Below, one piece after another: positions 35,601-48,385 of a DNA stretch of 64,000 nucleotides (the stretch's first letter is position 1; every line of letters starts with the position of its first letter). The DNA is from Palaemon carinicauda. Taxonomy: Eukaryota > Arthropoda > Malacostraca > Decapoda > Palaemonidae. The notes below the pieces were generated by a model. It did no database searches. It was given only the letters and a program-made list of their open reading frames with translations, and had not been told where the DNA came from. The position numbers and the translations under genes are program-made. Location: contig NC_090739.1 of NCBI RefSeq assembly GCF_036898095.1, forward strand, positions 117,484,497 through 117,548,496. Direction: 5' to 3'.

Positions 35601-38600
35601 ATTCGATGAGGGGTGACTCGCCTAAGGACGTTTCTTCGTCGAATCATGAGCCTAATCCCTAATGTATGACAAAGGTTAAGTTTTCTTCAAATCTAGGGAG
35701 TTTAAAGTTGTCAGAAAATGGGGTTTCGTGAATTTGATACATATGTCATTGACTTTATAGTGTTTGTATTGCCATTATATAACTAAACATATAACATAGA
35801 AACCTGTCTATTGTTTGACATTGTCTTCTACAAAAAAGTATATAACGAATTTATAAGTTTTTCTTCTGCCATATTATGTTTATGGGAAGCTTTAATTACA
35901 TATTTAGGTATACTTTTGTACCTATAGATTAAATCTGATGAGCTTCAAGATTGGACATAATTCAGAGGCTTTTGAGGACTCATGGAAAAAGGGCCATTAT
36001 TGTTATGACTTTAGTAAAGAAAAAACCCACTTGACAGACAGCTTGATTAAAAAGTGTACTTTGGTCCAAAATGAAATACGAGACAGTTCGGCCATCTTGA
36101 CTTTGATATATATATCATAAGACATTAGTACTGCTGCTCTCATCACCCAGTGGGGGTGTTGAACTACTCTGTATGTGGGGATTCAATAACAGTCTAAATG
36201 AACAAGTGGATAGTTAGGAGAGAGGACTATTTCATGAGCTTTTTGGCCATTTCCGTGGGGAATAAGGCATTTGCTGGTACTAGAAGGGGTAGGGGGCGTT
36301 TAGGGAGAACACTCAGCCATATGAGGTTTAATATAGGGAGAATACTCAAGTAAGTTGTTACGTTTTTTTTTTTTTTCTTTCTTTTCAAATACCAGGGAGA
36401 CCAAATTAAAAATAAGTTTTCTTATATACATTTTATTTCGGAATTTTTTCTTATATACATTTTATTTCGGAATTTTCAAGATGTTACAAAGTTTGAGTAT
36501 GGTAAATATATCTTACACAATTTAATGGAGTTTGATATTTTCCTATAGTTAATGAAAATATAATAAACACTTAAAAGGTCTGTTACAAATGATAGAAAAT
36601 GGAGCTGTAGGCCTAGATTTTATTCGTGGAAAGATACCCGTTGTAAATAATAGGCACCACTCAATAATCGTCAACTGAATAAGAAAAATTTGTATGAACG
36701 AAATACTTTAAGATATAAGAGCAAGGATCCTGAATGATTATTTATGACAAAGTAACATCTCAATGCTAATGGTATAATTACATATTTCCTAAGTAAGGTA
36801 GATGGACCAGCATTTAAGATATCAGTGGTTTGTAATTTGGACATTAAGGACCACTTTAGTCATATGCTAGGTTAATTATAGTCAGGGAGCTGATGAGGGT
36901 TCAATCATGATGATAACATTTTAATAAATAGCTAATTATTAAAGAGACATCTTGAGTTGAGCAATATTAAGGTTTAGTAAAGGGGGCAATATTTCATATT
37001 CCCCATGATTAATGGCAAAGCTTGTTATTTTTCAAAAGTGAAATAGATATGCAAGACCATTCAGATGATTAAGCTTTAGTCTTTAAAAGTTTCTACTCTG
37101 TAAACTATGTCTATAAATGCTTCATTTGAGGCTGAATTCTGTCCTCATTGACTTTAGCATCAATATTATCAACAATTTGAGCCTGTGTAAATCAGTTTAA
37201 GCACTTGGAAATAAGTCTCCTGAACTAATGTTCAGAGATTCAATCTCATATATAAGACTAGATTTACATTTATATATTGAGTTATGAAAAATTAACAAAC
37301 ACTTAGGCTTTAACATTTTATGTGGGGGATATGAAGAAAGAACTAACCTCACCAAGACCAAGGAATGCTCAACTTGAGGCATATTTCCATTATGGGTGAA
37401 TTAGATTCTAATTAGATTTTCACGTATCTGGTACTAAATAATATGAATGAACCATTGCCAGCTCTCAGACTATACTGAACCTAGGATATGACTAAAGAAG
37501 TCAGTAACGACCATACTATCCACCAATGACATCCAAAAGCTGGGCCATGTACCTTACCTATTCAGTATATGTAGTTATACCATTAGCAATGATATGTGTT
37601 ACTTTTTAGTTTTTTGCCATGAATTATCATTAAGGGCTTTTGCTCTTACAACTTCAAATATTTTCGTCCATACAATTTTTTCTTAAGCAATTGACATGAG
37701 TAATGCCTATTATTTAAAAATAATATCTTAAATAATCATTATAACCAAATTACATTATGAGTTATACAGGCATCTTTTCAAGTTTTTATAATTAACATTT
37801 GTACATAAAATTGTAAATGACAAAACAGTATATTATTGTGTATAAAAAGCAACTGGTTTAATCCTTTGATATTTATATAACCATTTTGAATTCCCATTCC
37901 ATTTATATGAAGTTGCAAAGCAATTCTACCTATAAAACCTTTGCTAGCTTGAAAAGATACAATATATATTTCTATTACAATAAAAATTTAACCACTACAT
38001 TACCCACTAAATCTATAATCATTGATTTAAAGTAACCTTTAAAATACTTCACGAATCTCACAGGGATTTACCAAACTGTTTTAAGAAACCCACATTTTTT
38101 TTTCACTTTGAGATTCCCTATAGGTAATAATTCCTCCATTGTCCTAAATAATTGATCACGACACTATTTATATATATTTCTTCTTGAAATAAAGTGTAAT
38201 TACTAAATCCCATAAGTTTAACCTACATATCAAGAATGGGTTGTGCCTAAGCATTCTCTTTACATAACATTCATTAATCTTAACCCTTTCATTAGGTCTT
38301 TCAAAAATAATCTTGAAATTTTACATCAAAAGCACTCTTAGAACATCTGTTTTTAAGAAATATTTCGTGAATGTTGATTTAAAACTATTTTACTGATGGT
38401 TTCCTACTTTTAAGACTACCATAACTCAAACTGAATCACTATTCCTTTCACAAAACCTTTTAACAAATTTAATTCCTAAAATGCTCCAAATTACAAACAT
38501 TATTAACTATATAAGCTATATTCTAAACTTGAGCACAACCAAATAATTGCACCTTTTGTATAACGAATATGCTAAGCTTAAAACCAGCAAACAAGAAATT

Positions 38601-38842
38601 TTACACTTTTAAAAGCAATTTTGTCAATTTAATGTTTTGATGCAAATTCCTGCTCACTAGATTGAAGAAAAATTATTATGATCTTCCACTAAAAACAAGC
38701 ATAATTAGAATATTGAAATTTTGATAAAAAAAAAATAATTTAGTGAAAATTACTTGAACAAGCTTTATATGAAGTTTTGAGATTAAGCTTACAAACATGG
38801 CACTTTTTGCCAGGCGTTCTTGTTATAGTAAATATAACATTA

Positions 38843-38845
<3 letters not shown>
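32641..38845. other. Unassigned AT-rich stretch (6.2 kb)
   Basis: No gene or mobile element recognised. Two small tandem duplications are visible: 25 bp at 35050-35099 (units ending CAATCTAGA) and 29 bp at 36417-36475 (TTATATACATTTTATTTCGG twice). Frames of 87-108 codons on both strands at 34684-35134 overlap each other and neither resembles a known family. A 60-codon ATG frame at 35938-36120 is also unrecognised. Confidence 0.5.

Positions 38846-38933
<88 letters not shown>
38846..38933. repeat. (GA)n microsatellite
   Basis: About 88 bases of alternating AG. Confidence 0.99.
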
Positions 38934-38938
<5 letters not shown>

Positions 38939-40354
38939 TGTTAGCCTTCTAATGCTTACTATTATGACCTTAAATACAGCGACTCCCTTCAAAAATATTC
39001 CAAATTATTCTATTCATGACTTTCCGTGATTCCCATTACAAAAGATAATTGGATAAGATGCTTGCAAAATGTGAACCTATTTAGTAAAAGCAAAAGCAAA
39101 ATCTATGTAGAGAATACTTGGTTCTTCCTTTAACTGAAATATGTGGAAAATCATTCTAGTAGGCCTACTTGTGCTTTATGAAAAATATGCAAAATAAGTC
39201 ACTATTGCAAGAGGGAAGGAAATATGACTGTTACTTTGAAACTTATAAGCCAAAAACATAAATTAATAAGTCTTAATTCTCTGGTATATTTATGTCAGCA
39301 ATTATACATGTATTGATTGCTAGGATGTGATAAGTATTCCCAACCCTGCCCTACAGAAAAGAATTGACTGAAAAGCCCTGGTAAGATGTGGCTACTCAAG
39401 AGACCCATTTTTTTCAATAGCTTCTATCTTTTAAGAGAACATTGACCTTCTATAGATTCGACAGTGTAAAAGAAAATTCAATGACAGTTACTAATAATTA
39501 GTGGACAGTCTTGAAAGAGAAGAATTGGTGTACAAAGACAAATATCAAATGGTATTTATAGTTTAAATAATGAGTTGTAGGTTATATTCACGAGCAAATA
39601 ATGTACTTTAATACAGTATACAGATTGTAGAATGAATTTGAATCAATAACTAATAAGGTGATTAATATAAATTTCTGTCACACATTTAGATAACTTGTTT
39701 ACATTACTTTACACAATTCTACACATTGCATGATATAGAAGTATGTTAAGAGCTTCAAAGGAAATTGACAATTGATTTACAGCTAGTTAATGCAATTTAA
39801 AAACATCATCAACAAATTTCTAAGGAAAGTCTCCTCCTCTTTAACATTTGTCGATCTTAATTGGTTTATTAATGTGTAATTTTATCATCTTTCAAACAAA
39901 TTTACAATAATATATATGTAACTAATCTATTCAACATTACGTAAAAGAATTTTGGTTAATTATTTTTTGAGAAGTTCGCCAACTTGTTTGAAGGTAATTA
40001 AACGAATATTTTGCTCGTTTAATATAAAAAAATAACTAGGAAATTTCCATCTAAATTTGAATTACAAAGTAAAAAAAAATCGAAAATTGATCTGGACCCA
40101 ATTTTCAATTCAAATTTTGGGTGTTTAAAATTTACTCGCAAAAAATATTATCATATAGATGCATAGATTTAACTTTCTAAAATTGGTTCGATAAAAACTG
40201 ACTTGGTGAAGAAGATTAAGAGCGAATACAATACTTGCTACTAGAATGAGCAAAAGTCAATGGCATTAATAATTAAATTCACGGTTTCCAGAAACACACA
40301 CTTTGATAAACATGAAATAATCTGGTAAGATCATTGTTGTAGAAATTACAAACT
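38934..40354. other. Unassigned AT-rich stretch
   Basis: About 1.4 kb with nothing recognisable. Confidence 0.5.
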
Positions 40355-41147
40355 TAGAGGAAATTTGTATTTTTCCTAACTATACAAACCTGTGTTCTTT
40401 ACATAAAAGAAGATATCAGCTTAAGCTGGCATACAGGTATCAAAATATTTAACGAGATGTCGACAACCAGTTGTTACCATTACAGTAGTAGCAAGGAAGC
40501 ACCGCCTCTCCTATTCACTCATTACTACTCCACTTTGATGGCAAACGGGGCTTCCAGGTGTAAGTGATGGCAGGCAAAATTTGTGAAAACAACTCAAATG
40601 TTTGTAAATTTAAAAAAAAAATACAAACTACAGTACATTCAAATCATTCAGATGTTCCTACACGAATACAAACCTTTGTTTTTTACAAACGAGACTTACT
40701 TGGGTGTGTGGAGGTCCTTTTCAACTGGCTGAAACTTTTATGTAGGATTGCAACACTCGAGCATGATAATGTGTAAGGAGTGAGAATCCTGACATCTTGT
40801 GAACAAGTATCTTGACACTGATAGCCAGTTGATGGCCCGTGTATAAGAGGAAAGCGAGTTTAGAACAATTGTGACAGCGTCTCAGGCGATGTATAATCAA
40901 TAAGATTGCAAATACGTATGCACAATGTGGCCAACTCCCACTCATACACACCAACTCCCGTTTGTAAGGAGATTGGGGACGTAACAAGAAATATAATAAA
41001 TATATATTAGCTATGAGCTACATGGTGCTTATCTGCAGTTGACAAGTTACAGCTGACAGGGAGTCGGGTACTGTACTGCACCCCAAGAGAAGGGAAGGTG
41101 AAGAAAAGAAAAAGCCAGTCATTGCTTTACATTGATTGCAGACTAAA

Positions 41148-41475
41148 GGGTTGTGGTGGCCGATGTGGTAACGTCCCTGACTGGTGAAAGCCAGACTGGA
41201 GTTCGAGTCCCACTCAAATTCGTTAGTTTCTTTGGTCACTGCAACCTCACCATCCTTCTGAGCTAAGGATTGGGTGTTTGAGGAGCCTATAGCTCTATCT
41301 GCTGAATCATCAGCAGTCATTGCCTGCCCCTCCTTGGTCCTAGCTTGGGTGGAGAGGGGGCTTGGGCACTGATCATATGAATATATGGTCAGAGTCTAGG
41401 GCATTGTCCTGCTCGTTAGGGTAATATCACTGTCCCTTACCTCTGCCATTTATGAGTGGCCATTAAACCTTAAAG
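41148..41475 (+). mobile_element. tRNA-derived SINE, family 1, full-length copy
   Basis: Starts GGGTTGTGGTGGCCGATGTGG (A-box-like), with B-box-like GAGTTCGAGTCC at about 41209-41220, and the shared body through TGATCATATGAATATATGG to GAGTGGCCATTAAACC. It lies in the 3' UTR of DIRS-like element C. Confidence 0.9.
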
Positions 41476-41530
41476 CCTAACCTCTGTCCTCGAATGACTA
41501 CTAATAGTCTTGTGAGAGGAGCTAAGGTAG

Positions 41531-42312
41531 CTATACCTCTTGCTGAGCAGCTACCACAGGCCCTAGCATAAACTCATCTAGAGCCTTGTGTGTCACATCT
41601 TGCTGGTAGTGAGCTGTAAACATGGTTTGTTGTTTCCATATGCCGGCCTGTAAAACCTGCATCACAGAAAGGTTCTTTCTGAATACCAGAGCTATGCTCA
41701 TGCTGCTGATATCATGAGCTCTGGGTCATACCCCTCGTTGGGGAGGGGAAGGATTGATGGCACGGTCGATGACAAATGCCTAATCTAGGGGATGGTGTTC
41801 TTGGTCACTTTCCTCTCGACCCTTCCCAAACTGATTAACTTATATCACCTGAGGGCAAGCTCCTCATTTCTTTGAAATAATGCCTTAGTGCTCTCATACG
41901 ACACAAAATCAGGTGATCAGGGTCATCGGTTATCTGCAGAAGACAAAATCTGGAAGGAACTGAATCTAGTTGGAAACCACCGGATTTTGAAACAAACTCA
42001 GGAATGAAGCCAAATGAAAACTGATTCCAGCCCCTTAAGAAGTGGGCGATGTCGTAGAAGAGACCACATAGCCCAGTGAGCCTCTTAGCAGAGGTCAAAC
42101 CAAGCAGAAATACCGTCTTTAAAGTTAAATCGGTTGTCTGAAACCAGACTTAACAGATTGTATGATGTTCCTTTCAAGGAATAAGAAACTTTTGTTAGTC
42201 CTGGAGGTTTCACTTCCAACTGGGAGCAAGTTTGCTCAAAACTCCATATGATCATACACAATTCTACAGAAGAGTAAATATCAACTCCTTCCAGTCTATA
42301 TATCTGGTTCAA
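41531..42312 (-). pseudogene. Element C tyrosine recombinase
   Basis: The minus strand, in three frames joined by frameshifts, reads as a DIRS recombinase. From 42312: NQIYRLEGVDIYSS (core-binding region), then LTSAKRLTGLCGLFY near 42090-42040 (first catalytic Arg in SAKR), LCRMRALRHYF near 41900-41865, and SGDIS at 41835. The C-terminal part runs from about 41735 to a TAG at 41531-41533. It includes RAHDISSMSIALVFRKN, where His is kept but the paired Arg reads Ser, then VLQAGIWKQQTMF, TAHYQQDVTHKALDEF with the candidate nucleophilic Tyr, and LGPVVAAQQEV. The HDIS change and the frameshifts inactivate it. The frame-by-frame match to element D (GIWKHQMMF, SALYLQEF) supports the call independently. 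Confidence 0.85.
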
Positions 42313-42959
42313 GGCCTAGTGATAGCCTTTTACTGCCGAAACTGAGCAAGTTTATCCTTCCAGAGATAGTAAAAATCTATGGTTGTGCTGTCGCTCATCA
42401 GCACTACCAAGCTATTGAGCTAGAAGTCCCTCAACTCTAGGAGTTTTGTGTGGGGCATTGCTGATCTGACTCAGACCACAGCCAGGAAGCGATGTGCTGC
42501 ACCAGGTGAGCCCCTAACTTTCTTTGATGCTTCGGAGAAGAGCATCAAAGCTGGAGGAGGAGAAAGGTTGTCTACCCCTGAAGAAGGTCGGAGTCTAACA
42601 TCCACCAACTTCAGTTTTTATTCTGCTCTGACCACACTGGAACAAGCATTCCAGGAGAATGAATGAATGATTTGAAGTTCTCTGACATCGAAGGTCATTG
42701 ACGCCAGCATTCCAAGAGAGTCCCTGCCCTGAGACCAAGAGGTCTTCAGTTTCAACTTCAGTGAATGGATGCCAAGGTGACTGGTTAGCGCCAGTCACTC
42801 TTAATGATACCAGTTGACCCAACAGGCACATTCACAGATGTGCTTGCAGCAAGTTTTGCTGGAGGAACAGTGCAACCCTTCCTTGAATCTTGAGACTTTC
42901 CTTCTTAAATTATTTCTCTTTTTTACCACAATTCCAAGATCGAGGCAAAACTCATGATA

Positions 42960-43440
42960 TCTGTCTCATTGATGGGGAAGGGTCTGAACCAAGTCTGCCA
43001 ATCATCCAGGTAACAGAAGATGAATGCCATTGAAGTGGGCCCAGGCCAAAACCAAAGTGAACACACATGTGAACACTTGAGAGGCTGTTGACAGACCAAA
43101 GCACACCACTCTGAACATTTATATCTTGTTGTGCAATATGATTAAGAGGAGCTTCATTGAAATATGATGGATGGGGACCTGGAAGTACGCATCTTTTAGA
43201 TCCAATGTGATCATCAAGTCACCCTTCTTACTGCCTGTCTGACCGTGGCAGCGGTCTCTAAATTGAATGGAGTCTAAGTCAAACTAATACAAGACCTACA
43301 GATCTATGACTGGTCTCTAGCCTCAAAATGCCATCTCAACAAGAAAGAGTCTGGAGACTCATTGAGGATCTTTTGGAAAGCACCCTTCTCCATTGTGGTC
43401 CAGACAGTGCTTGATCTAATGGCAGGGGAGAATTAAACTT
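42960..43440 (-). pseudogene. Element C reverse transcriptase domain
   Basis: On the minus strand: SRLFLVE and RPVIDL (fingers, about 43340-43305), TPFNLETAATV, then DLMITLDLKDAYFQVPIHH (motif A, 43220-43164), a TAA, VVCFGLSTASQVFT (motif B), and WAHFNGIHLL. YLDDW (motif C, about 43012-42998) is intact but sits one frame away from the preceding block. So the catalytic Asp residues are present in the DNA but cannot be read in one protein. The downstream stretch 42960-42330, where RNase H should be, is too decayed for me to identify the catalytic residues. Within element C it lies between the gag-like region and the recombinase. Confidence 0.85.
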
Positions 43441-43459
43441 GTTTAAGACATCATATAGT

Positions 43460-44305
43460 ATAGGCTAAAAGGGGTGTGTACACATTTGCCTTTTAAAAGT
43501 AAACCATGCATTTCCTTTTACATATGATGGGAACATCTAAGAGTTGGGTAGAACTTTTGCACTAGTACATTTTTCTAAAGAGCTCTTTTGCAATTATAGT
43601 TCAGCACCATTAGGCTGAAATGCTAGTACTCAGATTAAACATAATAACCAACTAGGGAAGAGTCTTTAGAATGAAAAGTTATATTTATTTATAATGTTAA
43701 TACATAGCCAACACATCAATAATATACTTCAATGTCACTTGCAGAGTTAAAAAAAAATGCATTTTTGGGGGGATTCTTTAACAAAATTGCCTTGTTTGAA
43801 AACCACAAAAAAATTGAAAGCCTCCCTAGATACTATTATTCATTGAAGAGGCTAACAGTGTGAAAAACATCCTTATGCGGTCCTTTCATCAAAAAAATTT
43901 CCAATCTTTGATTTCAGTAGTGAATGAGGGTAAATATTAGCCAATTTTCCCCCTAACCCAAAAACCAATTTTAACTAAACCCCTTTGGGGGCTTAAAATA
44001 ATCCAGATATGATGTTACTTTCCTGGTCTAGGTATAAGTTTTTCAATGTCCAGGATTTGACTATGACTGTTTTAACCCATTCACTCTAAGACTGTTCCCT
44101 GGTTTGTTATTCTGTAAAATCTGAACACTAGCATTTCAGCTTAATAGCGCTGAACTATGATTGCATATTGAGCTCTATGGAAAAATCATACCAAGTGCAA
44201 AAGTTCTACCCAACTTTTTTTTTTTAATGTTCCCATCATCTGTAAAAGGAAAATGCATTGCGTAGCTGTAAAAGAGAAATGTACGCAGACAACTCCCCTG
44301 AGCCA
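43460..44305. mobile_element. Non-autonomous element with about 165-bp terminal inverted repeats
   Basis: 43460-43635 is an inverted, diverged copy of about 44118-44305. Shared blocks, left strand sense: TTACATATGATGGGAACAT / TTACAGATGATGGGAACAT, AGTTGGGTAGAACTTTTGCA, and TAGTTCAGC followed by CTGAAATGCTAGT. The interior of about 480 bp has no open frame of note. Long inverted ends, small size and no transposase fit a MITE-like DNA transposon or a foldback element. It sits between the RT and gag-like parts of element C. Superfamily and target-site duplication are not established. Confidence 0.82.
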
Positions 44306-44968
44306 GGGCTTATAGTGCAGTGTGAGTGTGAGCAAGACACGGGTTATGTTGAGAGGCGGTAAGGTGCTGTGCTGCTCCCTCAACCCACCCAAGTGAGCTG
44401 GATGGTAATCTCACCTGTTGTGCCAACACAGTTGCCTGGGCTCACGGGAGACTAGAGGAGTCTCAAGACCTTTGTGGCAAGATAAGCTGCACACTGGGTT
44501 GCAGAAGAATCTCAAACACAATCACCTGTCGGCTCTGGCAAGGTCGGCTCCAGAGCTAAAATGCCCTGGCGACAAATCTTGCCGTCGCTTTTGAGCTACC
44601 TGGGTAGCTGGATTCCCAGAAGTAGATGGCCTTTCATACTAGCGAGGGTGTCATGCTGAAGGCTCCTAAAGGGTAGGAATGTTACTGTTCCAGCAATGCC
44701 TCCCCATGCTCTCACAACACTCACCACGTCAATCTTACTTGCCATTTCATCGCCGGCCTTACCTCGTCACTGTGAGGCCTCAGGAGGGAAGAAAAACTGC
44801 CCTTCGTGTCCTTCAGTAGCTGTTGATGAAATGGAATGTGAAGAGGGTTTCAGCAACTTCAGTTCTGACAACTCCCATCCTGCAAATGTTCGTCTTAGTT
44901 TTACCATTGGAGCTTTTGGCCTCCGAGTCAGAAATTCAACCACTTTGATGAATATTCCCTGGACCTTA
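44306..44968. other. Unassigned stretch inside element C
   Basis: Probably part of the gag-RT interval of element C by position; no motif recognised on the minus strand. A 98-codon plus-strand frame (44696-44992) is not recognised. Confidence 0.4.
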
Positions 44969-45231
44969 GGATTGTGGTGGCCGACGTGGTAACGTCCCTG
45001 ACAAGTTCCGCTCAAACTAAGGATGGGGGGTTTGGGGGAACCTATAGGTCTATATGCTGAGTCATCAGCAGCCATTGCCTTGCCCTCCTTGGTCCCAGCT
45101 TGGGTGGAGATGGGCTTGGGCGTTCATCATATGTATATATATGGTCAGTCTCTAGGGCATTGTCCTGCTTGGTAGGGTAATGTCACTGTCCCTTGCCTCT
45201 GCCATTCATGAGCGGCCTTTAAACCTTTAAA
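44969..45231 (+). mobile_element. tRNA-derived SINE, family 1, internally deleted copy
   Basis: Begins ATTGTGGTGGCCGACGTGG and ends CATGAGCGGCCTTTAAACC like the other two copies. It lacks most of the tRNA-like part between CGTCCCTGACAAG and CTAAGGATGGGG, including the B-box. It could no longer be transcribed by pol III from its own promoter. Confidence 0.9.
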
Positions 45232-45236
45232 CAAGC

Positions 45237-45718
45237 TCAGAAGAATGCGGGCAGAGCAGTCTCGCCCCAGGGGAGAGCTTGAGTTCTCATGAACACTACC
45301 CAGCAGATCCTCAAGTGGGAGAGCATCTGCTGTGGGAGATGAAGATTCTGGGTGCACGTGACTGAACAGAAGGGATTCCCTCCTGTTGGCTCTGAAAAGG
45401 GAAGTACCAAAGCCAATCCTGGCAAGAGCAGAAATACTGTTCTGTCGTGTCCCATGAACCAATACCTCCTTAAGTGACCCTGCAAGCCCCAAGGATGGCC
45501 ACAAAAGAAGCAGTCTCTTGAGATGCATGCTCCCCACTTCAGGAAGGCTTCTGTTTCACTAGGTGAAAGGAGAAGAGCTTCCTGACTCAAAGGTTGTCCA
45601 AGGGTTAAACAGCCATAACTGAGAGAGAGAGAGTCCAAGGGTTAAACAGCCATAACTGAGAGAGAGAGAGTCCAAGGGTTAAACAGCCATAACTGAGAGT
45701 GTCCAAGGGTTAAACAGC

Positions 45719-45790
<72 letters not shown>

Positions 45791-45922
45791 AATGTGAAGA
45801 ATCCCTTTCAGACTACCACTTCCACCTGTCGTTCCGCTCCAACTAGGTGGGAGGCCACTCTCAACACTCGTCACATGGAGAGGCCTCCATACAGGAGTGT
45901 CCTTGGCATGAAGGGCCAAGTC
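45237..45922 (-). pseudogene. Element C gag-like region
   Basis: Two overlapping minus-strand frames are open between 45638 and about 45237. The frame containing LFRANRRESLLFSHVHPES and then LLGSVHENSSSPLG resembles the region just upstream of RT in DIRS ORF1, where an ANRRE/D-type block is typical in my memory of the family. Further upstream, beyond a (GA)n tract, 45919-45790 reads ALHAKDTPVWRPLHVTS in an open frame. No zinc knuckle or other decisive motif is visible, so the assignment rests mainly on position upstream of RT in the same orientation. The segment is cut by a SINE at its 3' side and by expanded GA-rich repeats in the middle. Confidence 0.4.
45596..45787. repeat. Minisatellite (30-39 bp units, 4 copies) running into (GA)n
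   Basis: GTCCAAGGGTTAAACAGCCA recurs four times (starting near 45595, 45632, 45671 and 45700), with units that differ mostly in the length of their GA run. It is followed at 45724-45787 by about 64 bases of pure GA. The microsatellite apparently grew inside the last unit. Confidence 0.93.
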
Positions 45923-46000
45923 AGTGAGGATCTATCTTAACTTAGCACATAATCATTCTGCAAGAGCAGTCCGCCATGCTTAGACAAACTCTCATGCAAT

Positions 46001-47132
46001 ACATTCCTCAAACACACGCACACTGATTCACACCTGATAAAGAAGGGGAAAAGTTTACAACTTCAACCAATGCCAGTTACAACCTGGAAGAGATACGTCA
46101 ACTCTCAACAACGGCTTAAATCAAAGTGGATTAGTTGTGAGTGCTGGAAGGTTTGGGGCTTTCCTGCTAATACTGGTAACAACCAGTATGGTTATTGACA
46201 CCTTGTTAAAAAGTTTTCATAGCCATGTGCCAGCTTGCGCAGTTATATCTTCTCTTGTGCAAAGAACAAAAGTTTTCATTAGTGAGAGAACAAATTTATA
46301 TTATTTATTTACTAAAACTTATCTCGTTTTAACTTCACCTTTAATTAGTGATTGCTACAGAAAGTATGGGCTATAAATGGAGTGACCATTGCAAGACACA
46401 GCTCCCTAAAATCTCAATAACTCGGGACAACCGATTCAAGATATATGTAGTACTGTACAGTAATATTTATCGTAAGGGTATCTTAATACTATAGAAAAGT
46501 TTGATTATTCTGTCTTTTCCTGAAACATTCTGGAATTCTTTTTTTCAATAAATTGCCGATTATTTGTTGTCTTATCTTCATGTCAACAGGAATATTTCAT
46601 TACACCATCTCATAATTGCAGTTTAATTTCCAGTTTTGAGCAGGAGTCTGTAAACAATCTTCTCTTTTGATGACTCTAGTCTGAAAAATAAATAAAAGAT
46701 GTTAATTGTACAGATATATCAGTCCATATTCAAACATTTTACTGTGGACTTCAATATAAAGACTACTTTTCAGTAAAATCTGTATAAGAAGTAATAAAAA
46801 ATATGAAATATTCTAATGTATTAAATACCCAAGTGGAAATAATAACAAACTAGACATGTCCATGACATTTATTATTGCAAATATTACAATTGAAAATATA
46901 TCTGGTAAAGTGGAAAAGTATTACCTCCTTAATCTTTTCAAGGAAATTTTTCACTTTAATAATCGAACGACATTTGGGCTAAGCTAGACTTTTTGGCACT
47001 TGTTTAATGCTAAATTTATGCGCTTGATTTTTAGCTTTCGCGCCTCTAACATCATCACCACTCACTGTTTGGCAACTATGCTTGCCTGTTGACACTCCAT
47101 GGTCAAGTGAACACATCCTAACTGAAATGATA
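46001..47132. other. Unassigned stretch
   Basis: About 1.1 kb of AT-rich sequence between elements C and D. A 79-codon plus-strand frame (46137-46376) is not recognised. Confidence 0.5.
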
Positions 47133-47370
47133 AATTTGGAGATAATTCATAGTTTACCTAACTATATAAACCCGAGTAATCTACATAGAGATAACTGAAA
47201 ATGAAGAATATGGCAGTTGAAAAAAAACTTTTATAACCAGGTATATACAGGTGGCCAGGGTACGGATAGGCCACCCCTCTGGTTGCTCGCCTTATAGTTA
47301 CTTTGATTGCAGCTAGAACTTTCTAAGGGGTTGGTGCTGGTGGGAAAGTATGAGTTAAGGACTCATGTCT

Positions 47371-47745
47371 GTTCATCATCATCTCCTCCTACGCCTATTG
47401 ACGCAAAGGGCCTCGGTTAGATTTCACCAGTCATCTCATCTTGAGCTTTTAATTCAATAGTTCTCCATTCATCATCTACTTCACGCTTCATGGTCATCCG
47501 ACATGTAGGCCTGGGTCTTCCAATTCTTGTAATGGCTTGTGGAGCTCAGTTAAAAGTTTGGTGAACTAATCTTGATTGGAGTGTTCAAAAAGTATACCCA
47601 AACCATCTCCATCTACGCCTAACTATGATCTCATCCATATATGGCACTCAAGTAGTTTCATTTCTAATGATGTCTTGCCATTTAACTGCAAATATTCTTC
47701 TAAGGGGTTTGCTCTCAAATCTGCAAAATCTGTTTAATATGAAGT
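47371..47745 (-). pseudogene. LINE RT C-terminal part and 3' end (left half of a split LINE)
   Basis: On the minus strand, with two stops, it reads NRFCRFESKPLRRIFAVKWQ, then DIIRNETT, VPYMDEIIVRRRWRWFGYTF, LVHQTFN, GRPRPTC, KREVDDEWRTIELKAQD and finally a GGAGGAGATGATGATGAAC-type 3' end. This is the C-terminal tail of a LINE reverse transcriptase. Its upstream part lies at 52791-53138 on the same strand; the two halves join in register around the codons for DNET / NRF. A block of more than 5 kb (SINE-like plus PLE pair) separates them, so the insertion happened after this LINE was already in place. Confidence 0.8.
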
Positions 47746-48352
47746 AGTAGGTTAGCCTGGGCACCAGCGACCCATTGAGATACTACCACTAGAGAGTTAC
47801 GGCGTCTTTTGACTGGCCAGACAGTACTACATTGGCTCCTCCTCTCTGGTCACGGTTCATTTCCCTTTGCCGACACATAAACCGAATAGTCTGGCCTATT
47901 CTTTACATATTCTCCTCTGTCCTCATACACCTGACAACACTGAGATCACCAAACAATTCTTCTTCACCCAAGTGGTTACTGCACTGTAATTGTTCAGTGG
48001 GCACTTTCCTCTTACTAAGGGTAGAAGAGATTCTTTAGCTATGGTAAGCAACTCTTCTAGGAGGACACTCCAAAATCAAACCATTCTTCTCTAGTCTTGG
48101 GTAGTGCCATAGCCTCTGTACCATGGTCTTCCACTGTCTTGGGTTTGAGTTCTCTTACTTGAGGGTGCACTCGGGCACACTATTCTATTTATTTTAATGT
48201 TACTCGTATCAGATTATTTCATTTTTCCTTTTCTCCCTCCCTCACTGGGCTATTTTCTCTGTTGGAGGGTTGGGCTTATAGCATTCTGCTTTTCCAACTA
48301 GGGTTGTGGCTTACCAGGTAATAATAATAATAATAATAATAATAAAAATAAC

Positions 48353-48385
<33 letters not shown>

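Larger units (their letters stand above)
40355..46000 (-). mobile_element. DIRS-like retrotransposon C (minus strand, interrupted)
   Basis: Read on the minus strand, a gag-like region (45.9-45.24 kb), RT (43.44-42.96 kb), an unclear RNase H zone and a tyrosine recombinase (42.31-41.53 kb) occur in DIRS order. The 3' end at 40355-40400 carries a terminus-like block, GGAAATTTGTATTTTTCCTA then ACTATACAAACC. A similar block at 47133-47175 starts element D, and homologous 3' UTR is shared with D (40686-40745 versus 53215-53275). Two SINE copies and a long-TIR element (43460-44305) have inserted into it. The 5' limit is uncertain; no matching right terminus was found before 47.1 kb. Many stops and frameshifts; inactive. 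Confidence 0.72.

Noticed and set aside
41148..41220. Functional tRNA gene
   Set aside because: A-box and B-box-like sequences are present but no cloverleaf can be drawn. The sequence continues into a SINE body shared with two other copies.
45237..45638. 133-codon antisense frame as a separate gene
   Set aside because: Overlaps another open frame in the position of DIRS gag-like sequence; no independent motif.
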